Source: Planctomycetaceae bacterium (lineage in GTDB: Bacteria; Planctomycetota; Planctomycetia; Pirellulales; Thermoguttaceae). From it: a DNA stretch of 8,386 nt. Below, piece after piece: positions 1 to 6,075 of the stretch (position 1 is the first letter of the stretch; each line of letters begins with the position of its first letter). The position numbers and the translations under genes are program-made. A model generated the notes under the pieces. The model made no database searches. It was given only the letters and a program-made list of their open reading frames with translations, and was not told where the DNA came from. The stretch is taken from positions 1-8,386 of the forward strand of contig JAITBS010000438.1 in the NCBI GenBank assembly GCA_031283515.1. The letters run 5' to 3'.

Positions 1-257
1 ACGCCGCAGCGGTCACAAGTCATACCTTTATATTTCATGCCGCGATATTTTCCGCAAGCGCATTCCCAATCTTTTTCGGGACCGAAAATTTTCTCACAAA
101 ACAAACCATCGCGTTCGGGACGATAAGTTCGATAGTTAATGGTTTCCGGTTTTTTCACTTCGCCGTAAGACCAACCCCGAATATCATTCGGTTTTGCCAA
201 ACTGATTTTAACGGCAGCGTAATCGTTGATCCGATCATAAGTAAATTCGTTATTCAC
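1..257 (-). CDS. rpoC: DNA-directed RNA polymerase subunit beta' (N-terminal fragment)
   Basis: The window edge cuts this gene; only the first 85 codons are present. It encodes the beta' subunit of RNA polymerase, which carries the zinc-binding domain, the clamp and, further on, the catalytic Mg-binding NADFDGD loop (outside the window). Visible here are an N-terminal DRINDYAAVKISLA segment, GEVKKPETINYRTYRP, then GLFCEKIFGPEKDWEC and the zinc-ribbon cysteines CACGKY...CDRCGV, all in the order expected for RpoC. The start is GTG (255-257), chosen because a strong AAGGAG lies 7 nt upstream and the first conserved residues follow at once. The wording is closest to planctomycete RpoC as I remember it. 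Oddly, the gene upstream on the same strand is not rpoB but an AIPR-family protein. Confidence 0.96.
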   Translation of the reverse strand, partial: MNNEFTYDRINDYAAVKISLAKPNDIRGWSYGEVKKPETINYRTYRPERDGLFCEKIFGPEKDWECACGKYRGMKYKGMTCDRCG

Positions 258-264
258 AGAAAAA

Positions 265-270
265 CTCCTT
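265..270 (-). promoter_or_regulatory. Shine-Dalgarno of rpoC
   Basis: On the minus strand the sequence reads AAGGAG, followed by 7 nt and then the GTG start of rpoC. It decides the non-ATG start and contrasts with most other genes in the window, which have no recognisable Shine-Dalgarno. Confidence 0.85.
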
Positions 271-300
271 TGTTATGTTAATTGGAAAAATAGTTAAATG

Positions 301-330
301 TTTATAAAACCAACGGCGTTACAATTTCGA
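301..330 (-). promoter_or_regulatory. weak promoter candidate for rpoC
   Basis: On the minus strand there is a TATAAA hexamer (301-306) preceded, after 18 nt, by TCGAAA (325-330). Transcription starting near 293-295 would give a 5' leader of about 37 nt before the rpoC GTG. The -10 is good but the -35 is poor, so this is only a candidate. No terminator-like hairpin is visible between the end of the AIPR gene and rpoC, so read-through from the AIPR gene is the alternative source of transcription. Confidence 0.25.
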
Positions 331-351
331 CCGCCTGATTGTTTCGTGTGT

Positions 352-2106
352 CTAAGTAAGACAAGTTCCGGCGTCTAAATAAGGTTTAAGTTCTTCAAGT
401 AAATCTCCGCGACGAAATGTTGCGGAAAGTCTTTGAAGAGAAATATCTTTGTTTTTACCATACAAGGAATCAATCGCCTGTTCCAATATTTGAATCGATT
501 TCAGATACATTATTCCAAAATGTTCTTCTAAATAGTTTTGTAATTCATGGAAATTCCGATGAGTTATTTGTTGAAACGAAATTTCGTTTTCACGCAAAAG
601 TTGTTGACCGATGATCATTGCCAAAAAACACGAAGAATAATGCGTAAATTCCCTTTTACTTTCCAATACGTTTTCTTCTTTCTCAAAATATTTCTCAATA
701 TACCGATAAAACACGGTTGTTTTTCGTTCCAGATAATTTTTAACATCTTCAACCTTACGTAAAATCAAAACGGCTAATACCAATTGAGGCGGATTAAGAT
801 TATCAAATATTGTATTATAAAGCGATCCGAAAAGTTTTCCGTACATAAATCTTGCCTGATGAGGTGAGTGCCGCCAGACGGACAAAACCGCAACCGCTGC
901 TTCGATTGGAGAAATACTGTTCGCTATTGGATTACCTCCCCGAAACCGTTTGTAGGAAAAACCCAATCCGGACATTCCCGCTTCAAGTTGTTGTTGAATT
1001 TCATCATTGGAATGAAGGTCTTGAAGTTCAACCGGATTTTGATTGTTTGTTGCATAAGTAATATCTCTGACAACATCGCGATCGTCTTCCGCCAATTCAT
1101 ATAATCTTAACAATACAAAAACTTTGGAAAATTCAGTTTTTTTGTGACTGCCAAGTACTTCCTGAATAATTTTACACGTTTGTCCTCCATTAACAATTTT
1201 CATTCCTTCAACGTTCACCACATAATCCGATCCCTGAAAAACATTATGCCGGAACTTGTTACAAATCATTGTAATTCCGTTATTAAAAAAATAAAAATTG
1301 TCTTTCTTGTTTGGACTCAGTAATGTTTGAGCGATAGCCTTATTAACCCGATTTCTTTTTCCAAGATATCTTCTAATATTCTGTTCCAACAAGAAATCGC
1401 CGTGTTCCTCTAGTAAATCCCGAATTTCTGTTATCGGAATTTTACCGATAAGTACTCTTCGATAGGCAAACTGATCATCAATAATTGCTGCTCCGCATAA
1501 CCGAAATTTATCGTTGACATCCTTTTTAGTTTGTTTTATTGCCAACAGCGTATCATGATTAATATGTTGCCATTCAATTTTATTGCCAACATCTGATTGA
1601 TCAATTTTCTTCTGGGCAATTTTCGTCCATTTTTTACCGTTATTACACAGATAAAAACGCACATAAGGAATATAACCGTCACTTATTAATGATCGAATCT
1701 CTTCGATTTTAGGACGAAGCCGGTTATTGAGAAAATCATTAGGTTTTTTGGGATCAAGCAAGTAGGCAACAGTTGCAATTGCTTTGTCGATTTCCGTTTC
1801 AGGAAACTGATTATTCCCATCCAAATTTTCTTTGTATTTTCCCTGAAAAAAAGTTACGGTAAACTCGTCGTCGATAACATCTCCGATATAAACAGCATCA
1901 ACTCCGGCGTCATTTCCTCCGTCAGTAAAATATTCGGCGGCTTCTACATAGGAAATATCGTACAATGTGGCAATACAAAGCAAAACAAACGCGGCAGACT
2001 TTTTTCGTGTAACATCATCGCCGGGAACAAGAGAATCCAACAATGCTCCTTGGTCTTTAACAATTCCATTGACCCATTGGTCGATAATTCCTGCGTTAAT
2101 GTCCAT
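352..2106 (-). CDS. AIPR-family protein (abortive phage infection type) with Mrr-like nuclease motif
   Basis: A complete 584-residue protein. The AIPR hallmark is visible: FFNNGITMIC (N275, N276, G277) followed by KIVNGGQT (N306-T310), the conserved core of the AIPR family named after abortive-infection phage resistance proteins. Nearer the N-terminus, GNDAGVDAVY (D66, D70) followed by FFQGKYK (Q88, K90) forms a D...QxK arrangement as in Mrr-like PD-(D/E)XK nucleases, so DNA cleavage in the cytoplasm is plausible but not shown. There is no signal peptide or membrane segment. The ATG at 2104-2106 has no Shine-Dalgarno; the first conserved segment starts well inside, so the exact start is uncertain. 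Codon choice looks more A/T-rich than that of the fragment of rpoC and the caspase cluster, suggesting acquisition. It lies 94 bp upstream of rpoC on the same strand, and no restriction-modification partner is in the window. Confidence 0.85.
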   Translation of the reverse strand: MDINAGIIDQWVNGIVKDQGALLDSLVPGDDVTRKKSAAFVLLCIATLYDISYVEAAEYFTDGGNDAGVDAVYIGDVIDDEFTVTFFQGKYKENLDGNNQFPETEIDKAIATVAYLLDPKKPNDFLNNRLRPKIEEIRSLISDGYIPYVRFYLCNNGKKWTKIAQKKIDQSDVGNKIEWQHINHDTLLAIKQTKKDVNDKFRLCGAAIIDDQFAYRRVLIGKIPITEIRDLLEEHGDFLLEQNIRRYLGKRNRVNKAIAQTLLSPNKKDNFYFFNNGITMICNKFRHNVFQGSDYVVNVEGMKIVNGGQTCKIIQEVLGSHKKTEFSKVFVLLRLYELAEDDRDVVRDITYATNNQNPVELQDLHSNDEIQQQLEAGMSGLGFSYKRFRGGNPIANSISPIEAAVAVLSVWRHSPHQARFMYGKLFGSLYNTIFDNLNPPQLVLAVLILRKVEDVKNYLERKTTVFYRYIEKYFEKEENVLESKREFTHYSSCFLAMIIGQQLLRENEISFQQITHRNFHELQNYLEEHFGIMYLKSIQILEQAIDSLYGKNKDISLQRLSATFRRGDLLEELKPYLDAGTCLT

Positions 2107-2520
2107 TGAGATAGAACAGTAAATTTAATTTTTTGTAAAATGATTTGTGGGTATGAAATTTTGGAGTAAGTTGTTTATGCTGTTTTTTTAAGGATTTCCA
2201 TTGTCCTGATTGAGTAGTTCAGAGTGAATATTTTGAAAATTGCTCGTTGAGTGATTAAAAATTATTACAACATAATCTCTGTTAATACAAGGTTTTTAGA
2301 AAATTCTCCTATCATTTGTACAAAAGGATAAATTTTAAAATATTCGCTTTTTTGTTTGTTTTTTAATTTTGACCGATAGAAAAATCCTTGAGTTTTGGAT
2401 TAAAATAGTAAAGATGCGTAATTTATATTTACCGTTTGAGTCGTTCAAAAAATAAAAAAACATTCCCATGCTTCATTCAACATTTCTTTGTCAACATTCA
2501 ACAATTCATAAAATTTATAA

Positions 2521-2534
2521 TATTTTGCAAAATA
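2521..2534. repeat. 14-bp perfect palindrome
   Basis: TATTTTGCAAAATA reads the same on both strands. It lies in the middle of the divergent intergenic region, where an operator could sit, but in such A/T-rich DNA a palindrome of this kind can arise by chance. No second copy was noticed in the window. Confidence 0.4.
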
Positions 2535-2609
2535 AAATCTTCTCATTACGCTGAAAGACTAGGATAAACCAAGAATTATATTGAAAAATAATAATTTGTC
2601 AAAGGGGGC

Positions 2610-2644
2610 TGATCAATTCGATTTGACGCCAATCGGAATGTTGA
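2610..2644. other. imperfect hairpin in intergenic region
   Basis: Two 14-nt arms (2610-2623 and 2631-2644) flank a 7-nt loop TGACGCC. The inner seven positions (TTCGATT with AATCGGA) pair fully, counting one G-U; the outer half has mismatches. It follows a GGGGGC run at 2604-2609 that could pair with TGCCCC near 2702-2707. It may be part of a structured transcript; direction is unknown. Confidence 0.35.
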
Positions 2645-2794
2645 AATAAACAATTTAGAAGAATTGGGTCGATTGTGGTGATTTCTCTTACGTGTTGTTA
2701 TTGCCCCGACTTGCGATGATTTCGGTAGTTCAAAATCGTTCGGGCTCATTGAATTTGTTGTACGCCGTTCAGCAAAAATCTTGCTTTCCGCAAA

Positions 2795-2809
2795 ACCGGT
2801 ATTACCGGT
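2795..2809. repeat. ACCGGT inverted repeat
   Basis: ACCGGT-ATT-ACCGGT: two copies of a self-complementary hexamer separated by 3 bp. A run of eight T starts at 2820, about 10 bp to the right, so a weak plus-strand terminator for an upstream small transcript is possible. ACCGGT is frequent throughout this window, which lowers the significance. Confidence 0.35.
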
Positions 2810-2869
2810 AAAATCGGAATTTTTTTTGAAAAATACAGTCTTTTTTTAGTTTCCTATTTTAACTATCCA

Positions 2870-2896
2870 TTGCATTTTTTTTTTCTTATGTATATT
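2870..2896 (+). promoter_or_regulatory. weak promoter candidate for the first caspase gene
   Basis: TTGCAT (2870-2875) and TATATT (2891-2896) are separated by 15 bp, shorter than the 17 bp optimum, within a T-rich tract. A start near 2903 would give a leader of about 48 nt. Just downstream, CGCAAAAT occurs twice (2900 and 2920), 20 bp apart. This is the best-placed sigma-70-like element upstream of the cluster, but the match is weak. Confidence 0.25.
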
Positions 2897-2950
2897 AACG
2901 CAAAATCGTATTTTCGTTCGCAAAATGATTTCTTTTTTCAATAGTCGTTA

Positions 2951-4087
2951 ATGATTATGCAGAAACATTTAATAACAATAACAATAACAATTATTATCCT
3001 TATCCGGATGTTGAGCGGTATCGGTTACGCGCTCGATTCATCAAAGGTTTATCTGCTTACGGCGATTGATTCCGGCGGCAACGATAGTGTCGGAGCAACG
3101 GTCGCGGCGGACGGTGTTAATATCCGCGAGGTGTTTGAAGAAAATATTCCGTCCAATCGTTTATCCGTTCAAAACATTGCGGAACACGGTCTGACCGAAC
3201 AGAAAATTTTAACCGCTATTAAAAATACACCAACCGAAAAAGACGATACGTTAATTCTGTATTATTCCGGTCACGGTGCGTTCGACGAACAACGCGGACA
3301 TTATTTTCACCTGCAAAACAGCACAACCCCATTTCGTAGCGTTTTTCTCAATGCGATCAAAGCCAAAAATGTTCGTCTTGGTGTGTTGATTACTGATTGT
3401 TGCAATGCTCAATCGAATATACCGAAACAGCCGGACAATTTAATGTCGGTGAAATCACCGGCAACACTCTCGCCGCTTTTCAAGGCGTTGTTTTTCGAGG
3501 GCGAAGGAATTGCCGACATCACCGCATCCAAAGTTGGACAATGTAGTTTCATTTACGGCACAGCGGATAAACGCGGTTCGATTTTCACGTGGGTTTTGTG
3601 TGAAGAACTCTCCGCAGAAAAGAACGCAAAAAAAAATTGGAAAACGATTTTTGATATTGTTGCAGAAAAATCAAATAAGGAATTTATTCGTGAAAATCCG
3701 GAGGGCGTATTCGTACGGTCACTCGGTGTAACACAACGGACAATGAATCCATACACATGGTCGTTACCGCGAATAACCGGCAATGTAACCGATAATGTAA
3801 CCGATAACGATATTGGTAACATTGTTCCTGCGCAACGGAAACGATTGGGCGTGCGTGCCGAAAATACTCCGTTTGCAGACGGCGTAAAAATTATTGACGT
3901 GTTGCCCGGAAGTGCCGGTGAAGCAGCGAAGTTGTATATCGGTGATACGATTATCGAAATCAACGGACAACCGGTGCGTAACGAAAACGATTATGTCCGT
4001 ACAGTGAAAGCATCACCGGCAACAATGAAAATAAAAGTTCGAACCGCAAACGGTGAAATCAAAACCGGTACCGTCTTTTTACAATAA
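2951..4087 (+). CDS. exported caspase-like (peptidase C14) protease with C-terminal PDZ domain
   Basis: A 378-residue cysteine protease of the caspase/metacaspase fold. Residues 1-27 form a hydrophobic Thr/Ile-rich export signal (possible cleavage after GYA27, otherwise a membrane anchor). The caspase domain spans about 32-262: LILYYSGHG supplies the catalytic His (H108) and VLITDCCNA the catalytic Cys (C151, second Cys of the pair). D149, two residues before it, occupies the place of the acidic S1-pocket residue of metacaspases, suggesting cleavage after Arg/Lys. A conserved-looking IADITASK segment (187-194) matches the Ala/Ser strand of the family. A linker with two NVTD repeats leads to a PDZ domain (about 298-378: RLGVRAEN...IIDVLPGSAGEAA...GDTIIEINGQPV). 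No Shine-Dalgarno precedes the ATG; Met3 is an alternative start. The serpin gene follows after 33 bp, so co-transcription is likely. Role and substrate are unknown. Confidence 0.88.
   Translation: MIMQKHLITITITIIILIRMLSGIGYALDSSKVYLLTAIDSGGNDSVGATVAADGVNIREVFEENIPSNRLSVQNIAEHGLTEQKILTAIKNTPTEKDDTLILYYSGHGAFDEQRGHYFHLQNSTTPFRSVFLNAIKAKNVRLGVLITDCCNAQSNIPKQPDNLMSVKSPATLSPLFKALFFEGEGIADITASKVGQCSFIYGTADKRGSIFTWVLCEELSAEKNAKKNWKTIFDIVAEKSNKEFIRENPEGVFVRSLGVTQRTMNPYTWSLPRITGNVTDNVTDNDIGNIVPAQRKRLGVRAENTPFADGVKIIDVLPGSAGEAAKLYIGDTIIEINGQPVRNENDYVRTVKASPATMKIKVRTANGEIKTGTVFLQ
2971..2990 (+). repeat. hexanucleotide repeat in the signal-peptide region
   Basis: Three copies of AATAAC (2971-2988) plus AA, encoding the alternating Ile/Thr stretch of the first caspase's signal sequence. 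Gain or loss of a unit would add or remove two residues of the hydrophobic core without shifting frame. Confidence 0.6.
3782..3805 (+). repeat. 12-nt tandem duplication in caspase-PDZ linker
   Basis: AATGTAACCGAT occurs twice in exact tandem, encoding NVTD-NVTD (residues 278-285), and is followed by a partial third unit AACGAT. It lies between the caspase and PDZ domains and is probably a flexible linker expanded by slippage. Confidence 0.75.
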
Positions 4088-4120
4088 AACCTTTAACAAT
4101 TACAGAAAGAACAAATACAG

Positions 4121-5479
4121 ATGAACAATTACATCCATTACATGACCGCGTTTTTTGTAACGTTCACGATAATAGCCGCAACAATAACCACAATACCGGT
4201 TGGAGCGGAAACTCATTCGAAGATCGAAAACGGCGTCATGCCTGAACCGGAACAAGTACCGGTCAAGGAAAATGAACAACTACCGGAAACACCAATACAA
4301 AAACTTTCGGTTTTACTGGAACGTGCAAGCGAACTCGTTTTTGAATTGGAAACACAACAAGCAGATTCTTCGCAAACGCAACCGAATCCGTTTGCCGACC
4401 GTGCAATCAATCGTATCAATAATACGGCAATTAAATTGTATCGAAATTTGTCGGATAACCGGAATGAGAACCTTGTTTTTTCGCCGTTGTCGTTTTATCA
4501 GGCGTTTTCGGTTGTTTATTTGGGAGCGGAAAACGAAACAGCAAAACAATTCCGTAACGTTCTTGATTTGGATTTGTTTGCACCGGAACACGATTTTAAT
4601 TCGCCGGAGTTACAAACCGCAAACGCTGTTTGGTTGCTTGATAAAAAAGTAGAACTTCAGAAATCGTTTTTAAAAACAATCGACGCTCTCGGTAACGATA
4701 TCTTCCGAACAATGGAACCGGTTGACGCACTTGCTGCGATTAACGATTGGTTTAACGAAAAAACGAAAGGACGTATTCCGAAACTTTTTGACAATCTTGA
4801 CCGCGACACAAAATTGATTATCGGTAACGCCGTTTATTTCAAAGGTCAATGGGAAGAACCGTTTGAAAAAGCATTCACGAAAGACGAACCGTTTTATTCT
4901 TTGTCCGGCAAAGAACAAAAAGTCCCAACGATGCACAATTATTTACACGTGCCGTATTTCAAAGATAAAGATTACGCCTTTATTTTATTGCCTTACAAAA
5001 ACGGCAAATATTCGATGAACATTATTTTGCCGGATAAAGGAGTTGATTTTAAGAAGTTTAAAGAACAAATAAATCGGATCATCAATGCGATGACCGGAAA
5101 ATTACCGGCTGGCGCACCGGTAAAAAAACGTGATGTTGAATTATCGTTGCCGAAATTTGAAATCGAATCGACATTTAATTTCACAACTTTTTTACCGGCG
5201 TTAGGTATCACCGACGCATTCAATGATAAGGCGGATTTTAGCGGAATGACTGTGAAAATGGAAGACGCGTTACAAATTGGTCAGGCGATTCAGAAAGCGA
5301 ATATTACGGTTGACGAAGAGGGAACAGTTGCCGCTGCGGCAACCGGTATTGCAATGAAAGTGATGTCCGCTGCACCGGAAGAAGAACCGGTTGTATTCAA
5401 AGCGGATCGACCATTCATTTACTTTATTATCGATAATGTAACCGGTCTGATCGTGTTTATCGGCGATAAAATAAAATAA
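4121..5479 (+). CDS. exported serpin (serine/cysteine protease inhibitor)
   Basis: A 452-residue serpin: a signal peptide (1-29, likely cleaved after VGA), a Pro/Glu-rich and then helical extension (30-80) and a full serpin fold (about 85-452). Recognisable family segments are FSPLSFYQAF, INDWFNEKTKGRIPKL, IIGNAVYFKGQWEEPF, ITDAFNDKADFSGM and the C-terminal signature FKADRPFIYFI. The reactive loop hinge is DEEGTVAAAATG (E399, E400, G401, T402, then small residues), the pattern of inhibitory serpins that trap proteases by loop insertion. Counting 17 residues from E399 puts P1-P1' at M415-S416, the same pair as in human alpha-1-antitrypsin; the only basic loop residue is K413. The loop's distal side is about four residues longer than in antitrypsin and acidic (PEEEP). 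The gene starts 33 bp after the caspase gene, with only a weak AGAAAG ahead of the ATG. The target protease is unknown; a caspase target is inference. Confidence 0.95.
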   Translation: MNNYIHYMTAFFVTFTIIAATITTIPVGAETHSKIENGVMPEPEQVPVKENEQLPETPIQKLSVLLERASELVFELETQQADSSQTQPNPFADRAINRINNTAIKLYRNLSDNRNENLVFSPLSFYQAFSVVYLGAENETAKQFRNVLDLDLFAPEHDFNSPELQTANAVWLLDKKVELQKSFLKTIDALGNDIFRTMEPVDALAAINDWFNEKTKGRIPKLFDNLDRDTKLIIGNAVYFKGQWEEPFEKAFTKDEPFYSLSGKEQKVPTMHNYLHVPYFKDKDYAFILLPYKNGKYSMNIILPDKGVDFKKFKEQINRIINAMTGKLPAGAPVKKRDVELSLPKFEIESTFNFTTFLPALGITDAFNDKADFSGMTVKMEDALQIGQAIQKANITVDEEGTVAAAATGIAMKVMSAAPEEEPVVFKADRPFIYFIIDNVTGLIVFIGDKIK

Positions 5480-5499
5480 AATAAAATAAAATAAAATAA
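5466..5499 (+). repeat. ATAAA pentanucleotide microsatellite across the serpin stop codon
   Basis: Six exact ATAAA units (5466-5495) plus ATAA. The serpin's last codons and its TAA (5477-5479) lie inside the repeat. Because the stop is read within the first three units, changing the copy number by one or more distal units leaves the protein unchanged. Confidence 0.9.
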
Positions 5500-5510
5500 C
5501 GAAACAATAA

Positions 5511-5524
5511 GCCCGTTAGCGGGC
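5511..5524. terminator. hairpin after the serpin gene
   Basis: GCCCG-TTAG-CGGGC, a compact G/C-rich 5-bp stem with a 4-nt loop, 32 bp after the serpin stop. No U-tract follows on the plus strand (ATACAATACA), so it may be a weak terminator or a 3'-end stabiliser. On the minus strand it is followed by a T-rich stretch, but no minus-strand gene ends here. Confidence 0.5.
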
Positions 5525-5568
5525 ATACAATACACCAAACCAAGATGTTTTATTCCGTTATTGTATTT

Positions 5569-5586
5569 GAGTCCAATGTCGGACTC
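5569..5586. other. hairpin in the leader of the small secreted protein gene
   Basis: GAGTCC (5569-5574) and GGACTC (5581-5586) form a perfect 6-bp stem around AATGTC, ending 45 bp before the next start codon. It may be a leader structure or operator; nothing identifies it as a known riboswitch. Confidence 0.35.
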
Positions 5587-5617
5587 TGGCGGAACATTCA
5601 TTGTGGTTTAGTTACAT

Positions 5618-5623
5618 GAAAGG
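5618..5623 (+). promoter_or_regulatory. Shine-Dalgarno-like site
   Basis: GAAAGG lies 8 nt before the ATG at 5632. It supports that start and is the only reasonable ribosome binding site in the plus-strand cluster. Confidence 0.5.
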
Positions 5624-5631
5624 CTTGTAGT

Positions 5632-6009
5632 ATGATGAAAAGATTTCTTTTGTTAGTGTTGGCAATGTTTGTTTTGACAACCGTTGCTGTGGAAAATGTT
5701 TCCGCTCAAAAAACGGGACAACGAAAAACAGTTCGCGGTGGACTGTACGAATGGGACGGAAAAGAGTGGCACCCCATTGTCGGAGCGTCCGCATCGGATG
5801 CACGTCAACAAGGCGGCACGGTTGACAACTCGAAGGTCAACATTGTTGACGGTCAACAAGGAACAACCGGCGGAACAACGATTGGCGACTCGGTCGGTAA
5901 TGGCGGTTACTGGGTTTATTACTACCGAGTTCGTTATTTCAACGGTAAGCAGCACACCAGTTGCATTCCGTACAAACGTGTTTGGGTGACCAATGATGTT
6001 ACGGAGTAA
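5632..6009 (+). CDS. small secreted protein of unknown function
   Basis: A 125-residue protein I do not recognise. Residues 1-25 are a typical signal peptide: MMKR, a long Leu/Val core, then VSA before Q26, giving a mature part of about 100 residues. The mature protein begins basic (KTGQRKTVRGG), has an aromatic segment LYEWDGKEWHP, then a Gly/Thr/Asn-rich middle (about 60-92) and an aromatic C-terminal block GGYWVYYYRVRYF, with a single Cys (TSCIPY). It has no catalytic motif, lipobox or membrane segment beyond the signal. The start is supported by GAAAGG 8 nt upstream; the second ATG directly after it is an alternative. It sits between the serpin and DUF4384-like genes, bounded by hairpins on both sides, so it may be its own transcript. 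It could be a partner or substrate of the exported proteases, but that is only a guess from position. Confidence 0.75.
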   Translation: MMKRFLLLVLAMFVLTTVAVENVSAQKTGQRKTVRGGLYEWDGKEWHPIVGASASDARQQGGTVDNSKVNIVDGQQGTTGGTTIGDSVGNGGYWVYYYRVRYFNGKQHTSCIPYKRVWVTNDVTE

Positions 6010-6021
6010 ATTTTTTACTCC
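6003..6021 (+). terminator. hairpin overlapping the stop of the small secreted gene
   Basis: GGAGTAAA (6003-6010), TTT loop, TTTACTCC (6014-6021): a perfect 8-bp stem that includes the TAA stop (6007-6009), followed by TTTG. It is the first of two stacked hairpins. Confidence 0.5.
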
Positions 6022-6035
6022 TTTGAAACGAAAAG

Positions 6036-6060
6036 TCCGGCGGCATAACCGCCGGATATT
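6036..6060 (+). terminator. strong G/C-rich hairpin, likely terminator
   Basis: TCCGGCGG (6036-6043), CATAA loop, CCGCCGGA (6049-6056), then TATTT. The perfect 8-bp G/C-rich stem followed by a short T-rich tail makes it the most terminator-like element in the window, 27 bp after the stop of the small secreted protein gene. Confidence 0.7.
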
Positions 6061-6075
6061 TCCGTCGAACTTCAC

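Larger units (their letters stand above)
2107..2950. other. long divergent intergenic region
   Basis: About 840 bp between the divergent starts of the AIPR gene and the first caspase gene. Most of it is very A/T-rich with stops in all frames. The stretch 2601-2820 is richer in G+C and contains a potential hairpin (2610-2644) and an ACCGGT inverted repeat (2795-2809). The longest frame there is a minus-strand one of 57 codons (2576-2749) with no ribosome binding site and a low-complexity product; I do not call it a gene. The region should hold the promoters of both flanking transcripts and might encode a small RNA, but no known RNA family was recognised. Confidence 0.7.

Noticed and set aside
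352..2106. AIPR gene plus caspase cluster as one phage-defence island acting by caspase-driven cell suicide
   Set aside because: The caspases carry export signals, the AIPR gene is divergent and 840 bp away, and no sensor, reverse transcriptase, nucleotide cyclase or gasdermin is present; a joint system is not supported by the sequence.
2604..2640. GGGGGCTGAT start resembling the 5' end of tmRNA
   Set aside because: After the first ten bases the tmRNA consensus is lost, no tag reading frame ending in an ALAA-like tail is visible, and there is no T-arm with GGTTC...or matching acceptor 3' strand downstream.
2576..2749. minus-strand open frame of 57 codons in the intergenic region
   Set aside because: No ribosome binding site, no recognisable motif, low-complexity Asn/Ser/Arg-rich product, and overlap with the palindromic block; likely chance.
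2801..2810. ATTACCGGTA shared upstream of both caspase genes (also at 7062-7071), as a common operator
   Set aside because: ACCGGT and near variants occur many times in coding sequence of this window, and the distances to the start codons differ (about 140 and 47 bp), so a shared regulatory site is not supported.
4200..4652. 150-codon open frame inside the serpin gene in another frame, Arg/Ile/Asn-rich
   Set aside because: The serpin frame is unmistakable here; the alternative product has the composition of an out-of-frame reading and no homology that I recognise.
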